Shown here piece after piece: positions 39,519 through 48,649 of a stretch of 64,000 bases of DNA. Numbering within the stretch: the first letter of the stretch is position 1; every line of letters begins with the position of its first letter. The notes under the pieces were generated by a model. It was not told the origin of the DNA and did not search any database. It saw nothing but the letters and a program-made list of their open reading frames with translations. This stretch comes from Croceibacterium soli (GTDB taxonomy: Bacteria; Pseudomonadota; Alphaproteobacteria; Sphingomonadales; Sphingomonadaceae), in NCBI RefSeq assembly GCF_009828065.1, contig NZ_WTYK01000001.1, forward strand, positions 620,001 through 684,000, read 5' to 3'. The position numbers and the translations under genes are program-made.

Positions 39519-40412
39519 TTACCCCCGCACGCGCCCCTGCCGATAAGTCCCGAGCATGCGCAGTTCCTTGCAGTGGAACGCCAGTTCCTCCAGCGCGCGG
39601 TCGATGCCCGGGTCGCCGGGGGCTCCGACGATGTCGGCGTAGAACATCGTCGCGGAGAAGCTTGCGCCCTTCTGGTAGCTTTCGAGTTTGGTCATGTTGA
39701 CGCCGTTGGTCGCGAAGCCGCCGAGCGCCTTGTAGAGCGCGGCGGGGATGTTCTTCACCTCGAACACGAACGTGGTCATCGCCGAATCGCCGTTCAGCGC
39801 GGCCGGATCGAGCGCCTCGGGCGCGAGGACGACGAAGCGGGTCGTGTTGTCCTCGGCATCGGCGACGTCTTCCTCGACCACGTGCAGGTGGTAAAGATCG
39901 GCGGCGATGCGCGGGGCGATGGCGCATGCGGCGGGGTCGCCCTGTTCCTTGACGAAGGCGGCGGCCCCGGCCGTGTCGGGGTACGTCATCGGCACGATAC
40001 CCTGCGAACGCAGGTAGTGCCGCGTCTGCCCGAGCGCCTGGGGGTGCGAATAGGCAGCGCCGAACGGCCCGGGCCCCGTGGCCATCACCGCGTAGCGGAT
40101 CGGCAGGAAGTGCTCGCCGACGATCTTGAGCCCGCTCTCGGGCAGCAGGAAGTGGATGTCGGCCACGCGGCCGTGCTGCGAATTCTCGATCGGGATGATC
40201 GCGCAGCCGGCGTTCCCGGCTTTCACCGCGTCCAGTGCGTCCTCGAAGCTGAAGCACGGCAGCGGCAGGCAGCCGGGCGCCCACTCCAGCGCCGCCTTGT
40301 GCGAATTGGCGCCCGGCGCGCCCTGGAAGGCGATCGCGCGCGCCGGATCCTGGGCCGCGGAGGCGGCCATGGTTTCGACGAGGGCGAGGGCGGGAGCGGG
40401 GAAGCTGTGCAT
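39519..40412 (-). CDS. pheA: Prephenate dehydratase
   Basis: Converts prephenate to phenylpyruvate in phenylalanine synthesis. The 297-residue protein is the monofunctional type without chorismate mutase. The dehydratase domain (residues about 25-205) starts IAFQGAPGANSHKAALEW and contains the VPIENSQHGRV-like segment IIPIENSQHGRVADIHFLL, with the conserved Thr-Arg-Phe in DNTTRFVVLA. A regulatory ACT domain follows (TTFVFEVKNIPAALYKALGG, then GVNMTKLESYQ), so feedback control by phenylalanine is expected. A start further upstream is open but unlike the family. Confidence 0.95.
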   Translation of the reverse strand: MHSFPAPALALVETMAASAAQDPARAIAFQGAPGANSHKAALEWAPGCLPLPCFSFEDALDAVKAGNAGCAIIPIENSQHGRVADIHFLLPESGLKIVGEHFLPIRYAVMATGPGPFGAAYSHPQALGQTRHYLRSQGIVPMTYPDTAGAAAFVKEQGDPAACAIAPRIAADLYHLHVVEEDVADAEDNTTRFVVLAPEALDPAALNGDSAMTTFVFEVKNIPAALYKALGGFATNGVNMTKLESYQKGASFSATMFYADIVGAPGDPGIDRALEELAFHCKELRMLGTYRQGRVRG

Positions 40413-40542
40413 TGCGGCACTGCGGGTAACCGGGCGGCGCCCAGGGGACAAGGCGAATTGGCCCGAGCAACGGGCTTGCGAAGCGTGCACCTCGCTACTA
40501 GAGCGGCGCCGGAGTTCTCCCCAAGGCAGATAGTCTCACCTG

Positions 40543-41223
40543 ATGACCGACCGTTTCAACACCATCGCCGGCTGGACCCTGGCCGCCGGAATCGTGGCCC
40601 TCGGCCTCAGCGCCGTCAGCTCGCGGATCTTCCATGCCGACAGGCCGGAACGGCCCGAGGAGATGGGCTACCCGATCGAAGGCGTGGTCGAAGAAGGCGC
40701 CGAAGCGGGCCCGGACATCGGCACGCTCCTCGCTGCGGCGGACCCGGCCGCCGGCGAGAAGGTCTTCGCCAAGTGCGTCAGCTGCCACTCGATCGAGCAG
40801 GGCGGGGCGAACGGCATCGGCCCGAATCTCTACGGTGTAGTCGGCAAGCCGATCGGCAAGTTCGCCGCGGGCTTCGCCTACTCCAGCGCGCTGGCCGACC
40901 TCGGCGGCGAGTGGAGCTACGAGAACCTCGACAAGTGGCTGGCCAACCCGCGCGGCTTCGCCCCGGGCACCAAGATGAGCTTCGCCGGCCTCTCCAGCCC
41001 CGAAGACCGCGCCAACGTGATCGCCTACATGCACGCCAACGGCGGCGGCCCGGCCTTCCCGGCTCCGGCAGCCCCGGCAGCGGCGGCCGACAGCGCAGCC
41101 GGCCCCGATGGCGCCCCGGGCGCGGTCGAGGGTGCGGAAGCGCAGGATGCCGAGGCCGCCGGCGCGATGTCGATGGACCAGCCGGTCCCCGGCGAAAACC
41201 AGACCAACCCGGTCGGCGAGTAA
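40543..41223 (+). CDS. Membrane-anchored cytochrome c (CycM-type)
   Basis: A 226-residue protein with an uncleaved N-terminal helix (IAGWTLAAGIVALGLSAVSS), a short linker and a class I cytochrome c domain of about 105 residues. The haem site is KCVSCHSIEQGG and the methionine ligand lies in PGTKMSFAGL; GIGPNLYGVVGKPIG is the conserved loop. Membrane cytochromes of this kind shuttle electrons between the bc1 complex and aa3 oxidase in Alphaproteobacteria. After the haem domain there is an unusual tail of about 60 residues made mostly of Ala, Pro, Gly, Asp and Glu. Confidence 0.92.
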   Translation: MTDRFNTIAGWTLAAGIVALGLSAVSSRIFHADRPERPEEMGYPIEGVVEEGAEAGPDIGTLLAAADPAAGEKVFAKCVSCHSIEQGGANGIGPNLYGVVGKPIGKFAAGFAYSSALADLGGEWSYENLDKWLANPRGFAPGTKMSFAGLSSPEDRANVIAYMHANGGGPAFPAPAAPAAAADSAAGPDGAPGAVEGAEAQDAEAAGAMSMDQPVPGENQTNPVGE

Positions 41224-41276
41224 GCGCTTGGCCAGCGGTTCGTGCCGGTTGCACGAGCCGCCGGCGTCCTGCCCGA

Positions 41277-41487
41277 TCGTCCTTCGACAAGCTCAGGACG
41301 AACGGATTGAGGCTGGGCACGAGAGACTCTGATCCCCTGGAACCGTTCGTGGTGAGCTTGTCGAACCACGGGAGGCACGCGCTTGCGTCCTTCGACAGGC
41401 TCAGGACGAACGGGTTTAGGTGAGATGAGCCAAACAAAGCTCACCGTTCGTGGTGAGCTTGTCGAACCACGGGAGGCACGCGCCACG
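41277..41487. repeat. Tandem inverted pairs of the 'ccttcgacaagctcaggac' family
   Basis: There are four arms in alternating orientation: gtccttcgacaagctcagga (41279), cgttcgtggtgagcttgtcg (41344), gtccttcgacaggctcagga (41388) and cgttcgtggtgagcttgtcg (41444). Two near-identical inverted pairs therefore stand side by side, suggesting local duplication. They fill the gap between cytochrome c and the convergent rlmE gene. Confidence 0.85.
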
Positions 41488-41492
41488 CCTCC

Positions 41493-42158
41493 TCAGCCGC
41501 GCCCCTTGAAGCCCTGCGCTACCACGTACCACTCCGACGAGCCCTTGCGGCTGGCCGGGGGCTTGGCGTGCTTGACGGTGCGGAAGTGCTGCTTGAGCAG
41601 CGCGAGCAGATCGGAATCGGTCCCGCCGGCGAGCACTTTGGCGACGAACGCGCCGCCTTCCGCCAGCGTCTCCACCGCGAAATGCGCGGCCGCCTCCACC
41701 AGTCCCATCGTGCGCAAGTGGTCGGTCTGCTTGTGGCCGACGGTGTTGGCCGCCATGTCCGACAGGATCAGGTCCGGCGCCCCGCCGAGCGCGTCCATGA
41801 GCGCCTGCGGGGCCTCGTCGGCCATGAAGTCCATCTCGAACAAGGTCACGCCTTCGAGCGGCTCCGTGGGGAGAAGATCGATGCCGACGATCGCCGCCTT
41901 GGGCGAGCGCTTGCGGACGACCTGGCTCCAGCCGCCGGGCGCGACTCCGAGATCGACCACCCGCTCGGCCCGCTTGAGCAGGCCGAACCGGTCGTCGAGC
42001 TCGGCGAGCTTGTAGGCCGCCCGGCTGCGGTAGCCTTCCGCCTTGGCCTGGCGCACGTAAGGATCGTTGAGCTGCCGTTCGAGCCAGCGCGTCGACGACG
42101 CGGTCCGGCCCTTGGCGGTCTTCACCTTCTTGCTGACTTCTTTTCCAGAACGGCTCAC
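41493..42158 (-). CDS. rlmE: 23S rRNA (uridine-2'-O-)-methyltransferase RlmE
   Basis: Also known as RrmJ/FtsJ, it methylates U2552 of 23S rRNA during large-subunit maturation. The 221-residue protein contains [17 protein letters not shown] with the catalytic Lys, the SAM site [14 protein letters not shown], the Asp in [18 protein letters not shown], and the second Lys in FVAKVLAGG, with the closing [13 protein letters not shown]. It begins at GTG. It is downstream of ppx/gppA on the same strand with a palindromic element between them. Confidence 0.95.
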   Translation of the reverse strand: MSRSGKEVSKKVKTAKGRTASSTRWLERQLNDPYVRQAKAEGYRSRAAYKLAELDDRFGLLKRAERVVDLGVAPGGWSQVVRKRSPKAAIVGIDLLPTEPLEGVTLFEMDFMADEAPQALMDALGGAPDLILSDMAANTVGHKQTDHLRTMGLVEAAAHFAVETLAEGGAFVAKVLAGGTDSDLLALLKQHFRTVKHAKPPASRKGSSEWYVVAQGFKGRG

Positions 42159-42162
42159 GAAA

Positions 42163-42307
42163 AAATCCTCCCCGGAACGGGGGGGACCATGCGCAGCATG
42201 GTGGAGGGGGCCCGCGGCGCCGCACCTCCGCCGAACCGCAGCGCTCTGCCGCCGGCCCCCTCCACCACCCGCTTCGCGGGCGGTCCCCCTCCCCGTGCCG
42301 GGGAGGA
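42163..42307. repeat. 'cctcccc' composite element between ppx and rlmE
   Basis: It starts aaatcctccccggaacgggg and ends ccctccccgtgccggggagg, so the two ends are inverted copies that can each form a hairpin. An inner part reads catgcgcagcatggtggagg and its counterpart is cctccaccacccgcttcgcg. It sits within the likely ppx-rlmE transcript, only five bases from the rlmE start codon, so it may affect rlmE translation. Confidence 0.85.
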
Positions 42308-42321
42308 ACTGCTCAATGCCG

Positions 42322-43479
42322 TCATCTCGCGGTCCTCACTTCCCGGAGCGAAGCCCGGGCCTGGCTGCCTTCGAAGTCCGCCGCCATCAGGCTGCGCAGG
42401 ATGCCTTCGCGAATGCCGCGGTCGGCCACGCCGAGCCGGGCCGCCGGCCAGATGTCGAGGATCGATTCGAGGATCGCACATCCGGCGACGACCAGGTCGG
42501 CCCGTTCGGTGCCGATGCACGGCAGCTTGCGCCGCTCCGCCGGGGCCAGGCCGGACAGCCGCGCGGAGATGTCGCGCATCGAGCTTGCCGGCACGATCAG
42601 CCCGTCGACCGCGCTGCGGTCGTATTGCGGCAGCTCGAGGTGGACGCTGGCGAGCGTGGTGACCGTGCCGCTGGTGCCCAGCAGGCGCAAGTCCGGCGCG
42701 CGGTGCGGGGCCACGCGCTTGGCGAAGCGGGCGAAGCTCTCGGACACCAGCCGGCGCATTTCCGCATAGCGGGCGGCGCGTTCGGCCGCATCGGCATGCT
42801 CGCGCTCCTGCCCGACGGTTTCGGTCAGGGAGACGACGCCCCACGGCACGCTCAGCCAGTCGATGATTCGCGGCACCGGGCCGCCGGGCTCGATCAGCAC
42901 GAGTTCGGTCGAACCGCCGCCGATGTCGAAGATCATCGCCGGGCCGCGCCCGTCTTCCAGCAGGATGTGGCAGCCGAGCACCGCCAGGCGGGCTTCTTCC
43001 TCCGCCGATATGATGTCGAGCATGATGCCGGTCTCGCGGCGGACCCGCTCTATGAACGCCTCTCCGTTGCTGGCCCTGCGACACGCCTCGGTAGCGACCG
43101 AGCGGGCGAGATGGACGTTGCGGCGGCGCAGCTTGTCGGCGCAGATCTTCAGCGCGCCGACCGCGCGGTCCATCGCCGCCTCGCTCAGCCGGCCGGTCTG
43201 CGCCAGGCCCTCGCCCAGGCGCACCACGCGGCTGAAGGCGTCGATAACGACGAAATTCTCGTTCGCGGGCCGGGCGATCAGCAGGCGGCAGTTGTTGGTG
43301 CCGAGGTCGATCGCGGCATAGGCCTGGCGCTGGCGCGAAGCCGGCGGGCGCCGCCAGCCGTTCGAATCGCGCAGAACCCCGCGGCCCTCGTCACCGCTTT
43401 CGCCTACCTGCCGGGCCGCTTCCTGCGGCCGCTGCGGCGGTGAGTGGTCCGCCATTGATTGTTCCAAACTTTCCGACAT
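42322..43479 (-). CDS. Ppx/GppA family exopolyphosphatase
   Basis: A 385-residue member of the ASKHA phosphatases that hydrolyse polyphosphate or pppGpp. The first phosphate loop is [18 protein letters not shown] near residue 55, preceded by about 50 residues of basic, low-complexity sequence. The second is [18 protein letters not shown] near residue 180, and [19 protein letters not shown] follows. The C-terminal HD-type domain of long GppA proteins is missing, as in many alphaproteobacterial short forms. The pairing with rlmE is widely conserved in this class. Confidence 0.9.
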   Translation of the reverse strand: MSESLEQSMADHSPPQRPQEAARQVGESGDEGRGVLRDSNGWRRPPASRQRQAYAAIDLGTNNCRLLIARPANENFVVIDAFSRVVRLGEGLAQTGRLSEAAMDRAVGALKICADKLRRRNVHLARSVATEACRRASNGEAFIERVRRETGIMLDIISAEEEARLAVLGCHILLEDGRGPAMIFDIGGGSTELVLIEPGGPVPRIIDWLSVPWGVVSLTETVGQEREHADAAERAARYAEMRRLVSESFARFAKRVAPHRAPDLRLLGTSGTVTTLASVHLELPQYDRSAVDGLIVPASSMRDISARLSGLAPAERRKLPCIGTERADLVVAGCAILESILDIWPAARLGVADRGIREGILRSLMAADFEGSQARASLREVRTAR

Positions 43480-43582
43480 TTCTACCCGCCGTTGCGACGG
43501 GGACCTGGGGTCAGGCTAGCCGAGCCGCAGCCCCGGGGCAAGGACGGGTCCAGGCGCCACCCGGCAATCGGCCAGCGCGCGC

Positions 43583-43611
43583 TTGACGCGGGGCGGCCAC
43601 CTGCCTAGATG
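43583..43611 (+). promoter_or_regulatory. Sigma-70 type promoter of the tRNA-Gln gene
   Basis: A -35 element TTGACG and a -10 element TAGATG are separated by 17 bases. The predicted start of transcription lies about four bases before the mature tRNA 5' end, a normal distance for a tRNA gene. Confidence 0.7.
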
Positions 43612-43621
43612 CGCGCCCGAT

Positions 43622-43695
43622 TGCCCCGTCGTCTAAAGGTAAGACTACGGACTCTGACTCCGTCAATCGAGGTTCGAATCCTCGCGGGGCATCCA
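43622..43695 (+). tRNA. tRNA-Gln (anticodon CTG)
   Basis: A complete cloverleaf can be drawn. The acceptor stem is tgccccg / cggggca, the D arm contains taaaggtaaga, and the anticodon stem acgga / tccgt encloses the loop ctctgac with anticodon CTG. The T arm is gaggttcgaatcctc, and CCA is encoded. The weak U1-A72 pair is a known identity feature of tRNA-Gln. The 3' end (gggcatccagccttt) is repeated at 44410-44424, downstream of a foreign-looking gene. Confidence 0.96.
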
Positions 43696-44424
43696 GCCTT
43701 TCACCCGCATTCAGCGGGTCCGCGGCAGCTTAGTTCCCCCAAGTCAGATCGCCGGAGGTGCTCCGCACTGTTGGGGCGCAGGACGCTCGAAGAGCGTCAC
43801 TTTGCTGCTGTTATACTCATGCTCGGACACTGCCTCGAAGCCGAGCACCTTTGCCAGCCGAATAGACGCGGTGTTCTCGACGTCAATAAAGCAGGATTGC
43901 CGGCCCGGGTGATGTGTATCCATCCAATCCCGCGCACAAATCATTGCTTCAGACGCCAGGCCCTGGCTGCGATGTGCGCGACCGAGGTTCCAGCCTCCTT
44001 CCCGCTCACTCGTCAATGGCGCTGAAGAACGCTCCATCCTGCGGAACCCAATCTCGCCGATGATCTCGTTGCTGGTAGGATCGATCGCGAGAAACAAACC
44101 GTATCTGAAGACCCTCCAGTGTCCGATGAGGAACACAAGCCGATACCAGACCTCTTCGGCTGTCCGGGGTGGCCCACCCGGCACATCGCATGCCTGCTCT
44201 GCCCAGAACCTGCGATAAGCACAGAAGTCGTCCAGCGTGTGGTCACGCAGCACCAGCCGGTCGGTCCCTAACCGTACGTCACTCATGTGTAGGCGAAACT
44301 CCCCCTCCTCCTAAGACGCGCGGCCCGGTCGTTTCCGCACTGTGGCTGCCGCGAACGTTGGTGCCGGGACCTGCTGATCGACTGGACCTCAATCCCTGGG
44401 TCAGCAGATGGGCATCCAGCCTTT
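43687..44424. mobile_element. Candidate mini-island at the tRNA-Gln 3' end
   Basis: Bases 43687-43701 (gggcatccagccttt, covering the tRNA 3' end, CCA and six further bases) recur exactly at 44410-44424 as a direct repeat, as expected for attL and attR of an integrated element. The roughly 720 bases between carry one GNAT gene of visibly lower G+C content and ordinary codon choices unlike its neighbours. No integrase is present, so it would be a cargo remnant or an element mobilised in trans. The repeat is short, which leaves chance possible. Confidence 0.5.
43744..44286 (-). CDS. GNAT family N-acetyltransferase (RimJ-like), possibly acquired
   Basis: A 180-residue acetyltransferase of the RimJ/RimL-like group. 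It starts LGTDRLVLRDHTLDDFCAYR, has EIIGEIGFRRMER and GWNLGRAHRSQGLASEAMI, where HRSQGLASEA is the acetyl-CoA loop, and ends with FIDVENTASIRLAKVLGFEAV. These enzymes acetylate protein N-termini, antibiotics or small amines, and the substrate is not determinable. The base composition is lower in G+C than adjacent genes, with more A- or T-ending codons, supporting transfer together with the tRNA-flanking repeat. Confidence 0.88.
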   Translation of the reverse strand: MSDVRLGTDRLVLRDHTLDDFCAYRRFWAEQACDVPGGPPRTAEEVWYRLVFLIGHWRVFRYGLFLAIDPTSNEIIGEIGFRRMERSSAPLTSEREGGWNLGRAHRSQGLASEAMICARDWMDTHHPGRQSCFIDVENTASIRLAKVLGFEAVSEHEYNSSKVTLFERPAPQQCGAPPAI

Positions 44425-44477
44425 TCATCGGCCTTGCTAGCTTCTAGGGCCTTGCTGGCCACTAGAGGGAGAGCCGC

Positions 44478-45380
44478 GTGAGCGAGGCGGAAGAGCACGG
44501 GATCGACGGGGACGACCGCGACCTGACCGTGCGCAAGTTCTATCCTGCCGAACAGGAAGTGGGCTTCGCCGAGGCGGCGCCGACGGACACGCCGCAGACG
44601 CGCCATCCGGCTTACCGCCTGGCCTTTCGCGACACCGATTTCCTGCTGCGCGAAGAACTGCGCCCGGTGCGCTTCCAGCTCGAGCTGCTGAAGCCGGAGA
44701 TGGTGCTCGACGAAGCCGGGGTCGGCTCGACGCTGGTGATCTACGGTTCCGCGCGCATTCCGCCGCCCGAGGCGGTCGAGACCGCGCTGGAAGGGGCGAA
44801 GGACCTGCCGGATGCGGAGCGCAAGGTGGTCGAAAGCCTTGCCGCGAAGGCCAAGTACTATGCCGAAGCCTACCGCCTGGCGCGGCTGGCGAGCGAGAAG
44901 TCGATCATCGAGAACGGCAAGCGGCAGTTCGTCGTCTGCTCCGGCGGCGGGCCGTCGATCATGGAAGCGGCCAACAAAGGCGCAAGCGACGCCGGCGCGG
45001 AGTCGATCGGGCTCAACATCGTCCTGCCGCACGAGCAGGCGCCTAACCCTTACGTCACGCCCTATCTGTCGTTGAATTTCCACTATTTCGCGCTGCGGAA
45101 GATGCACTTCCTGCTGCGCGCACGGGCGGTTGCAGTGTTCCCCGGCGGGTTCGGCACGTGTGACGAGTTGTTCGAGACGTTGACCCTGATTCAGACCGGC
45201 AAGATGAAACCGATTCCGATCCTGCTGTTCGGGCGCGAGTTTTGGGACCGGGTGATGAACTTCGAGGCGCTGGCCGAGGAAGGCACCGTCACGCGCCAGG
45301 ACCTCGAGCTGTTCCGCTGGTGCGAAACGGCCGAGGAAGCCTGGCAGCACATCGCGGCCTTCTACCAGATCAAGGGGTAG
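44478..45380 (+). CDS. LOG family protein (cytokinin riboside 5'-monophosphate phosphoribohydrolase-like)
   Basis: A 300-residue protein of the former 'lysine decarboxylase' family. The nucleotide-binding Rossmann part begins STLVIYGSARIPPPEAV, with VVCSGGGPSIMEAANKGA following, and the catalytic signature PGGFGTCDELFETLTLIQTG is complete. LOG proteins release nucleobases from nucleoside monophosphates; some make cytokinins and others are housekeeping nucleosidases (PpnN-like). The first 80 residues are an acidic extension. Translation starts at GTG after GAGGGAGAG. Confidence 0.88.
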   Translation: MSEAEEHGIDGDDRDLTVRKFYPAEQEVGFAEAAPTDTPQTRHPAYRLAFRDTDFLLREELRPVRFQLELLKPEMVLDEAGVGSTLVIYGSARIPPPEAVETALEGAKDLPDAERKVVESLAAKAKYYAEAYRLARLASEKSIIENGKRQFVVCSGGGPSIMEAANKGASDAGAESIGLNIVLPHEQAPNPYVTPYLSLNFHYFALRKMHFLLRARAVAVFPGGFGTCDELFETLTLIQTGKMKPIPILLFGREFWDRVMNFEALAEEGTVTRQDLELFRWCETAEEAWQHIAAFYQIKG

Positions 45381-45395
45381 CGGGCTCCCATCTAA

Positions 45396-45535
45396 AATCC
45401 TCCCCCTCTGGGGGAGGTGGCAGCCCGCAGGGCTGACGGAGGGGGGCTGGCCTGGCGCAACCGTTCGTCCAGGCCACTGGCCCCCTCCACCACCCGCTTC
45501 GCGGGCGGTCCCCCTCCCCCAGAGGGGGAGGATCT
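45396..45535. repeat. 'cctcccc' composite element after the LOG gene
   Basis: The two ends are mirror images: aaatcctccccctctggggg and cccccagagggggaggat. Between them lie the secondary hairpins ggcagcccgcagggctgacg and accacccgcttcgcgggcgg. It fills the gap between the convergent LOG and thiD genes. The full length, about 140 bases, is shared with the elements at 42163 and 53889. Confidence 0.85.
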
Positions 45536-45570
45536 TGGTCGCGCCAGGAACTTCCCCGGCTTCTGCCGCT

Positions 45571-46320
45571 TCAGCGCACCGCGTGATGGCCCATTGGGCC
45601 GTGGCCCTCGCCGAAGCCGGGGGCGGCGGCGAGGGCGGAGCGGACGAACTGGCGCGCGCCCTCGATCGCTTCCTCCAGCGGCAGGCCTTTGCCGAGCAGG
45701 GTGGCGATGGCGCTGGAGAGAGTGCAGCCGGTGCCGTGGGTGTGGCGGGTCTCGATCCGGGGGCTGCTCCAGACGATGTCCTCGTGGCCCGGGCGCAGCA
45801 GGCGGTCCTCGACCTCCGGGCCCTCCGCGTCTCCGCCTTTCGCCAGGCAGGCGGAGCCGCGCGCGAGCATCGCTTCGGGTCTGCCGAGGGCGGCAAGCTC
45901 GGCGACATTGGGCGTGGTCAGGGTCGCCAGGCGCATGAGCCGCTCGAACGCGGCGATGGTCGCCGCGTCGGCCAGTACCGAGCCGCTGGTGGCGACCATC
46001 ACCGGGTCGAACACGATCGGCAGGCCAATGCCTTCGAGAGTGTCGGCGACGGCGTGGGCGATCTCCGCGGAGCCGAGCATGCCGATCTTCACCGCGTCCG
46101 CGCCGATGTCCGACAGGCAGCTGTCGATCTGAGCCGCCACGAAGCGGGCCGGCAGCACTTCGACCGCCTGGACGCCGCGCGTGTTCTGCGCGGTGACGGC
46201 GGTGATCGCGGTCATCGCATAGCCGCCGAGCATGGTGACGGTCTTGATGTCGGCCTGGATGCCCGCGCCGCCCGAGCTGTCCGATCCGGCGATGGCGAGG
46301 ATGCGGGGCGGGGCGGTCAT
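45571..46320 (-). CDS. thiD: Hydroxymethylpyrimidine/phosphomethylpyrimidine kinase
   Basis: Phosphorylates HMP and HMP-P in thiamine diphosphate synthesis. The 249-residue ribokinase-fold protein starts [20 protein letters not shown], which holds the substrate-binding residues. It has the [10 protein letters not shown] segment and the catalytic anion-hole motif [13 protein letters not shown] near residue 205. The ATG overlaps the glmM stop by four bases (ATGA), so it is translated from the glmM-thiD transcript, an unusual partner for a thiamine gene. No thi-box riboswitch is visible upstream. Confidence 0.94.
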   Translation of the reverse strand: MTAPPRILAIAGSDSSGGAGIQADIKTVTMLGGYAMTAITAVTAQNTRGVQAVEVLPARFVAAQIDSCLSDIGADAVKIGMLGSAEIAHAVADTLEGIGLPIVFDPVMVATSGSVLADAATIAAFERLMRLATLTTPNVAELAALGRPEAMLARGSACLAKGGDAEGPEVEDRLLRPGHEDIVWSSPRIETRHTHGTGCTLSSAIATLLGKGLPLEEAIEGARQFVRSALAAAPGFGEGHGPMGHHAVR

Positions 46321-47672
46321 GCCGGGCGGCATTCCCCCGCGGCGTTGGCGACCGCCTCACAGATCGAATCGATCACTTGCTCGATCTCCTCGGCGCTGTC
46401 GCCTTCGGCCATGACGCGGATCTTCGGCTCGGTGCCGGACTTGCGGATCACCAGACGCCCGCGCCCTTCGAGCGCGCGCTCGCCATCGGCGATGGCCTTC
46501 TTCACATCGAGATCGGCGAGAGGATCGCCGTCGGCATAGACCACGTTCTTGAGCAGCTGCGGAACGGGGTCGAACACGTGCAGCAGCTCGCTGGCCGGCT
46601 TGCCCGAGCGCACCAGCGCGCTGAGCACTTGCAGGGCGGCCATCGTGCCGTCGCCCGTGGTGGCGTGATCGAGCAGGATCATGTGGCCCGATTGCTCGCC
46701 GCCGACATTGTAGCCGCCGGCGCGCATCGCCTCGAGCACGTAGCGGTCGCCGACCTTTGTGCGCGCCAACTTGAGCCCGCGATGGTCGAGATAGCGCTCC
46801 AGCCCGAGGTTGCTCATCACTGTCGCCACGACACCGCCGCCCTTGAGCTCGCCGGCGTCGGCCATGGCGGTGGCGATCAGGGCCATGAGCTGATCTCCGT
46901 CGACCGTCTCACCCTTCTCGTCGACCACGATCAGCCGGTCGGCATCGCCGTCCAGGGCGAGGCCGATGTCCGCCCCTTCGGCGAGGACGCGCTGCTTGAC
47001 CGTTTCGAGAGCGGTGGAGCCGACGTTGTCGTTGATGTTGGTCCCGTTGGGATCGACGCCGACGGGAAAGATCTGGGCGCCCAGTTCCCAGATCGCGGTC
47101 GGCGCCACCTGATAGGCAGCGCCGTTGGCGCAATCGATGACCACCTTGAGCCCGTCGAACCGGACCAGGTCCCCGACCGAGCCCTTGACCGCATGGATGT
47201 AGCGTCCGCGGGCGTCCTCGATACGCCGCGCCCGCCCGACGTCGTGCCCGTCGACCAGCGGGATTTCGGTTTCCATCGCCGCCTCGATGGCCTCTTCGTC
47301 CTCATCGGACAGCTTGAACCCGTCGGGGCCGAACAGCTTTATGCCGTTGTCTGCGAAAAGGTTGTGGCTGGCGGAGATCATCACGCCGAGGTCCGCCCGC
47401 ATTTCCCGCGTGAGCAGGGCGATCGCCGGGGTCGGCAGCGGCCCGGTCATGATCACGTCCATGCCGACGCTGGTGAAGCCGGCGACCAGCGCGGTCTCCA
47501 TCATGTAGCCCGACAGGCGGGTGTCCTTGCCGATCACGACCCGGTGCTTGTGGTCGCCGCGCAGGAAATGCCGGCCCGCCGCCTGGCCCACTTTCATCGC
47601 CGTCGCCGCAGTCAGCAGGCCGGCGTTGGCGCGCCCGCGGATGCCGTCGGTGCCGAAGAACTTGCGTGTCAT
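46317..47672 (-). CDS. glmM: Phosphoglucosamine mutase
   Basis: Interconverts glucosamine-6-phosphate and glucosamine-1-phosphate on the route to UDP-GlcNAc, peptidoglycan and lipopolysaccharide. The 451-residue protein begins [16 protein letters not shown]. It has the phosphoserine loop [19 protein letters not shown] near residue 100, the metal-binding [15 protein letters not shown], the sugar-binding GGEQSGHM, and the phosphate loop [18 protein letters not shown] start 38 codons upstream is open but not family-like. It is the first gene of glmM-thiD. Confidence 0.96.
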   Translation of the reverse strand: MTRKFFGTDGIRGRANAGLLTAATAMKVGQAAGRHFLRGDHKHRVVIGKDTRLSGYMMETALVAGFTSVGMDVIMTGPLPTPAIALLTREMRADLGVMISASHNLFADNGIKLFGPDGFKLSDEDEEAIEAAMETEIPLVDGHDVGRARRIEDARGRYIHAVKGSVGDLVRFDGLKVVIDCANGAAYQVAPTAIWELGAQIFPVGVDPNGTNINDNVGSTALETVKQRVLAEGADIGLALDGDADRLIVVDEKGETVDGDQLMALIATAMADAGELKGGGVVATVMSNLGLERYLDHRGLKLARTKVGDRYVLEAMRAGGYNVGGEQSGHMILLDHATTGDGTMAALQVLSALVRSGKPASELLHVFDPVPQLLKNVVYADGDPLADLDVKKAIADGERALEGRGRLVIRKSGTEPKIRVMAEGDSAEEIEQVIDSICEAVANAAGECRPA

Positions 47673-47803
47673 GCCAATCCCTTGAGTGCCGCCGGGCCCT
47701 AATAGGGCAACGGCGGATTGCGATTTCATCCCGGCGGCACTAGCTGCGTTGGCACTCGTTGGCAAAAACGAACGACCCGTCAGCAAACAGGAAGGACCGA
47801 CCC

Positions 47804-48415
47804 ATGGCTTTCGAACTCATGCCGCTGCCCTACGACCCCGAGACGCTCGAACCGGCGGTCAGCGCCAGGACGCTGAGCTTCCACCACGGCAAGCACCACA
47901 AGGCCTACATCGATAAGACCAATGCGGCGATCCAGGGCACGGAAAACGAAGGCAAGAGCCTGGAAGAGGTGATCGCCTCGGCGCGCGGGTCCAACCAGGG
48001 CCTGTTCAACAATTCCGCGCAGAGCTGGAACCACGGGTTCTACTGGCACTCGCTTTCGCCGAACGGCGGCACCCCGTCGGGCGATCTCGCCAGCAAGATC
48101 GACGCGGCGTTCGGTTCGCTCGATGAGCTGAAGAACAAGCTGGTGGAGCGCGGCGTCGGCCACTTCTCCAACGGCTGGGTCTGGCTGGCCGACAACGGCG
48201 GCACGCTGAGCCTCGAGGAAACCCACGACGGCGACACCCTGGCCGACAGCGGCAAGAACCCACTGCTCACCATCGACCTGTGGGAGCACGCCTACTACCT
48301 CGACTACCAGAACGTCCGCCCGGATTACCTGAAGGCGGTGCTCGACAACCACCTCAACTGGGACTTCGCGGCCGAGAACCTGGAGCGCGGCTCCGCCTGG
48401 ACCTACCCGGCGTAA
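47804..48415 (+). CDS. sodB: Superoxide dismutase, iron type
   Basis: A cytoplasmic metalloenzyme dismuting superoxide. The 203-residue protein starts [17 protein letters not shown]. The metal ligands are His in [15 protein letters not shown] (two conserved His), His in [14 protein letters not shown], and Asp and His in [14 protein letters not shown]. The glutamine placed as AQSWNH and the GFYWHSL context favour the iron form over the manganese form, which I infer without structure. It is divergent from glmM across about 130 bases and ends in a strong terminator. Confidence 0.95.
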   Translation: MAFELMPLPYDPETLEPAVSARTLSFHHGKHHKAYIDKTNAAIQGTENEGKSLEEVIASARGSNQGLFNNSAQSWNHGFYWHSLSPNGGTPSGDLASKIDAAFGSLDELKNKLVERGVGHFSNGWVWLADNGGTLSLEETHDGDTLADSGKNPLLTIDLWEHAYYLDYQNVRPDYLKAVLDNHLNWDFAAENLERGSAWTYPA

Positions 48416-48436
48416 GAGCTCGCGCTAAGCGACACG

Positions 48437-48473
48437 AAGGCCCGCTTCGCAACTCGCGAGGCGGGCCTTTTCG
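48437..48473 (+). terminator. Rho-independent terminator of sodB
   Basis: The stem aaggcccgc / gcgggcctt with an additional inner stem tcgc / gcga and the loop aact is followed by TTTT. It begins about 20 bases after the sodB stop. Confidence 0.88.
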
Positions 48474-48487
48474 TACCGTTCGTCCAG

Positions 48488-48617
48488 GCCAAACCCCCTC
48501 CACCACCGCCTGCGGCGGCGGTCCCCCTCCCCCAGAGGGGGAGGATTTGTCTAGCCGAGCTTCGATCCTCCCCCTCTGGGGGAGGTGGCAGCCCGAAGGG
48601 CTGACGGAGGGGGCGAG
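48488..48617. repeat. Two 'cctcccc' elements between sodB and the AI-2E permease gene
   Basis: The first element (48491-48547) reads ccccctccaccaccgcctgc and ends cccccagagggggaggattt. The second (48565-48615) reads atcctccccctctgggggag and continues with ggcagcccgaagggctgacg and gagggggcg. The two outer hairpins face each other in the middle, giving an inside-out version of the composite at 45396. Confidence 0.8.
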
Positions 48618-48649
48618 GTGCGGTGCAACCGTTCGGCCGGAGGGGGAGG

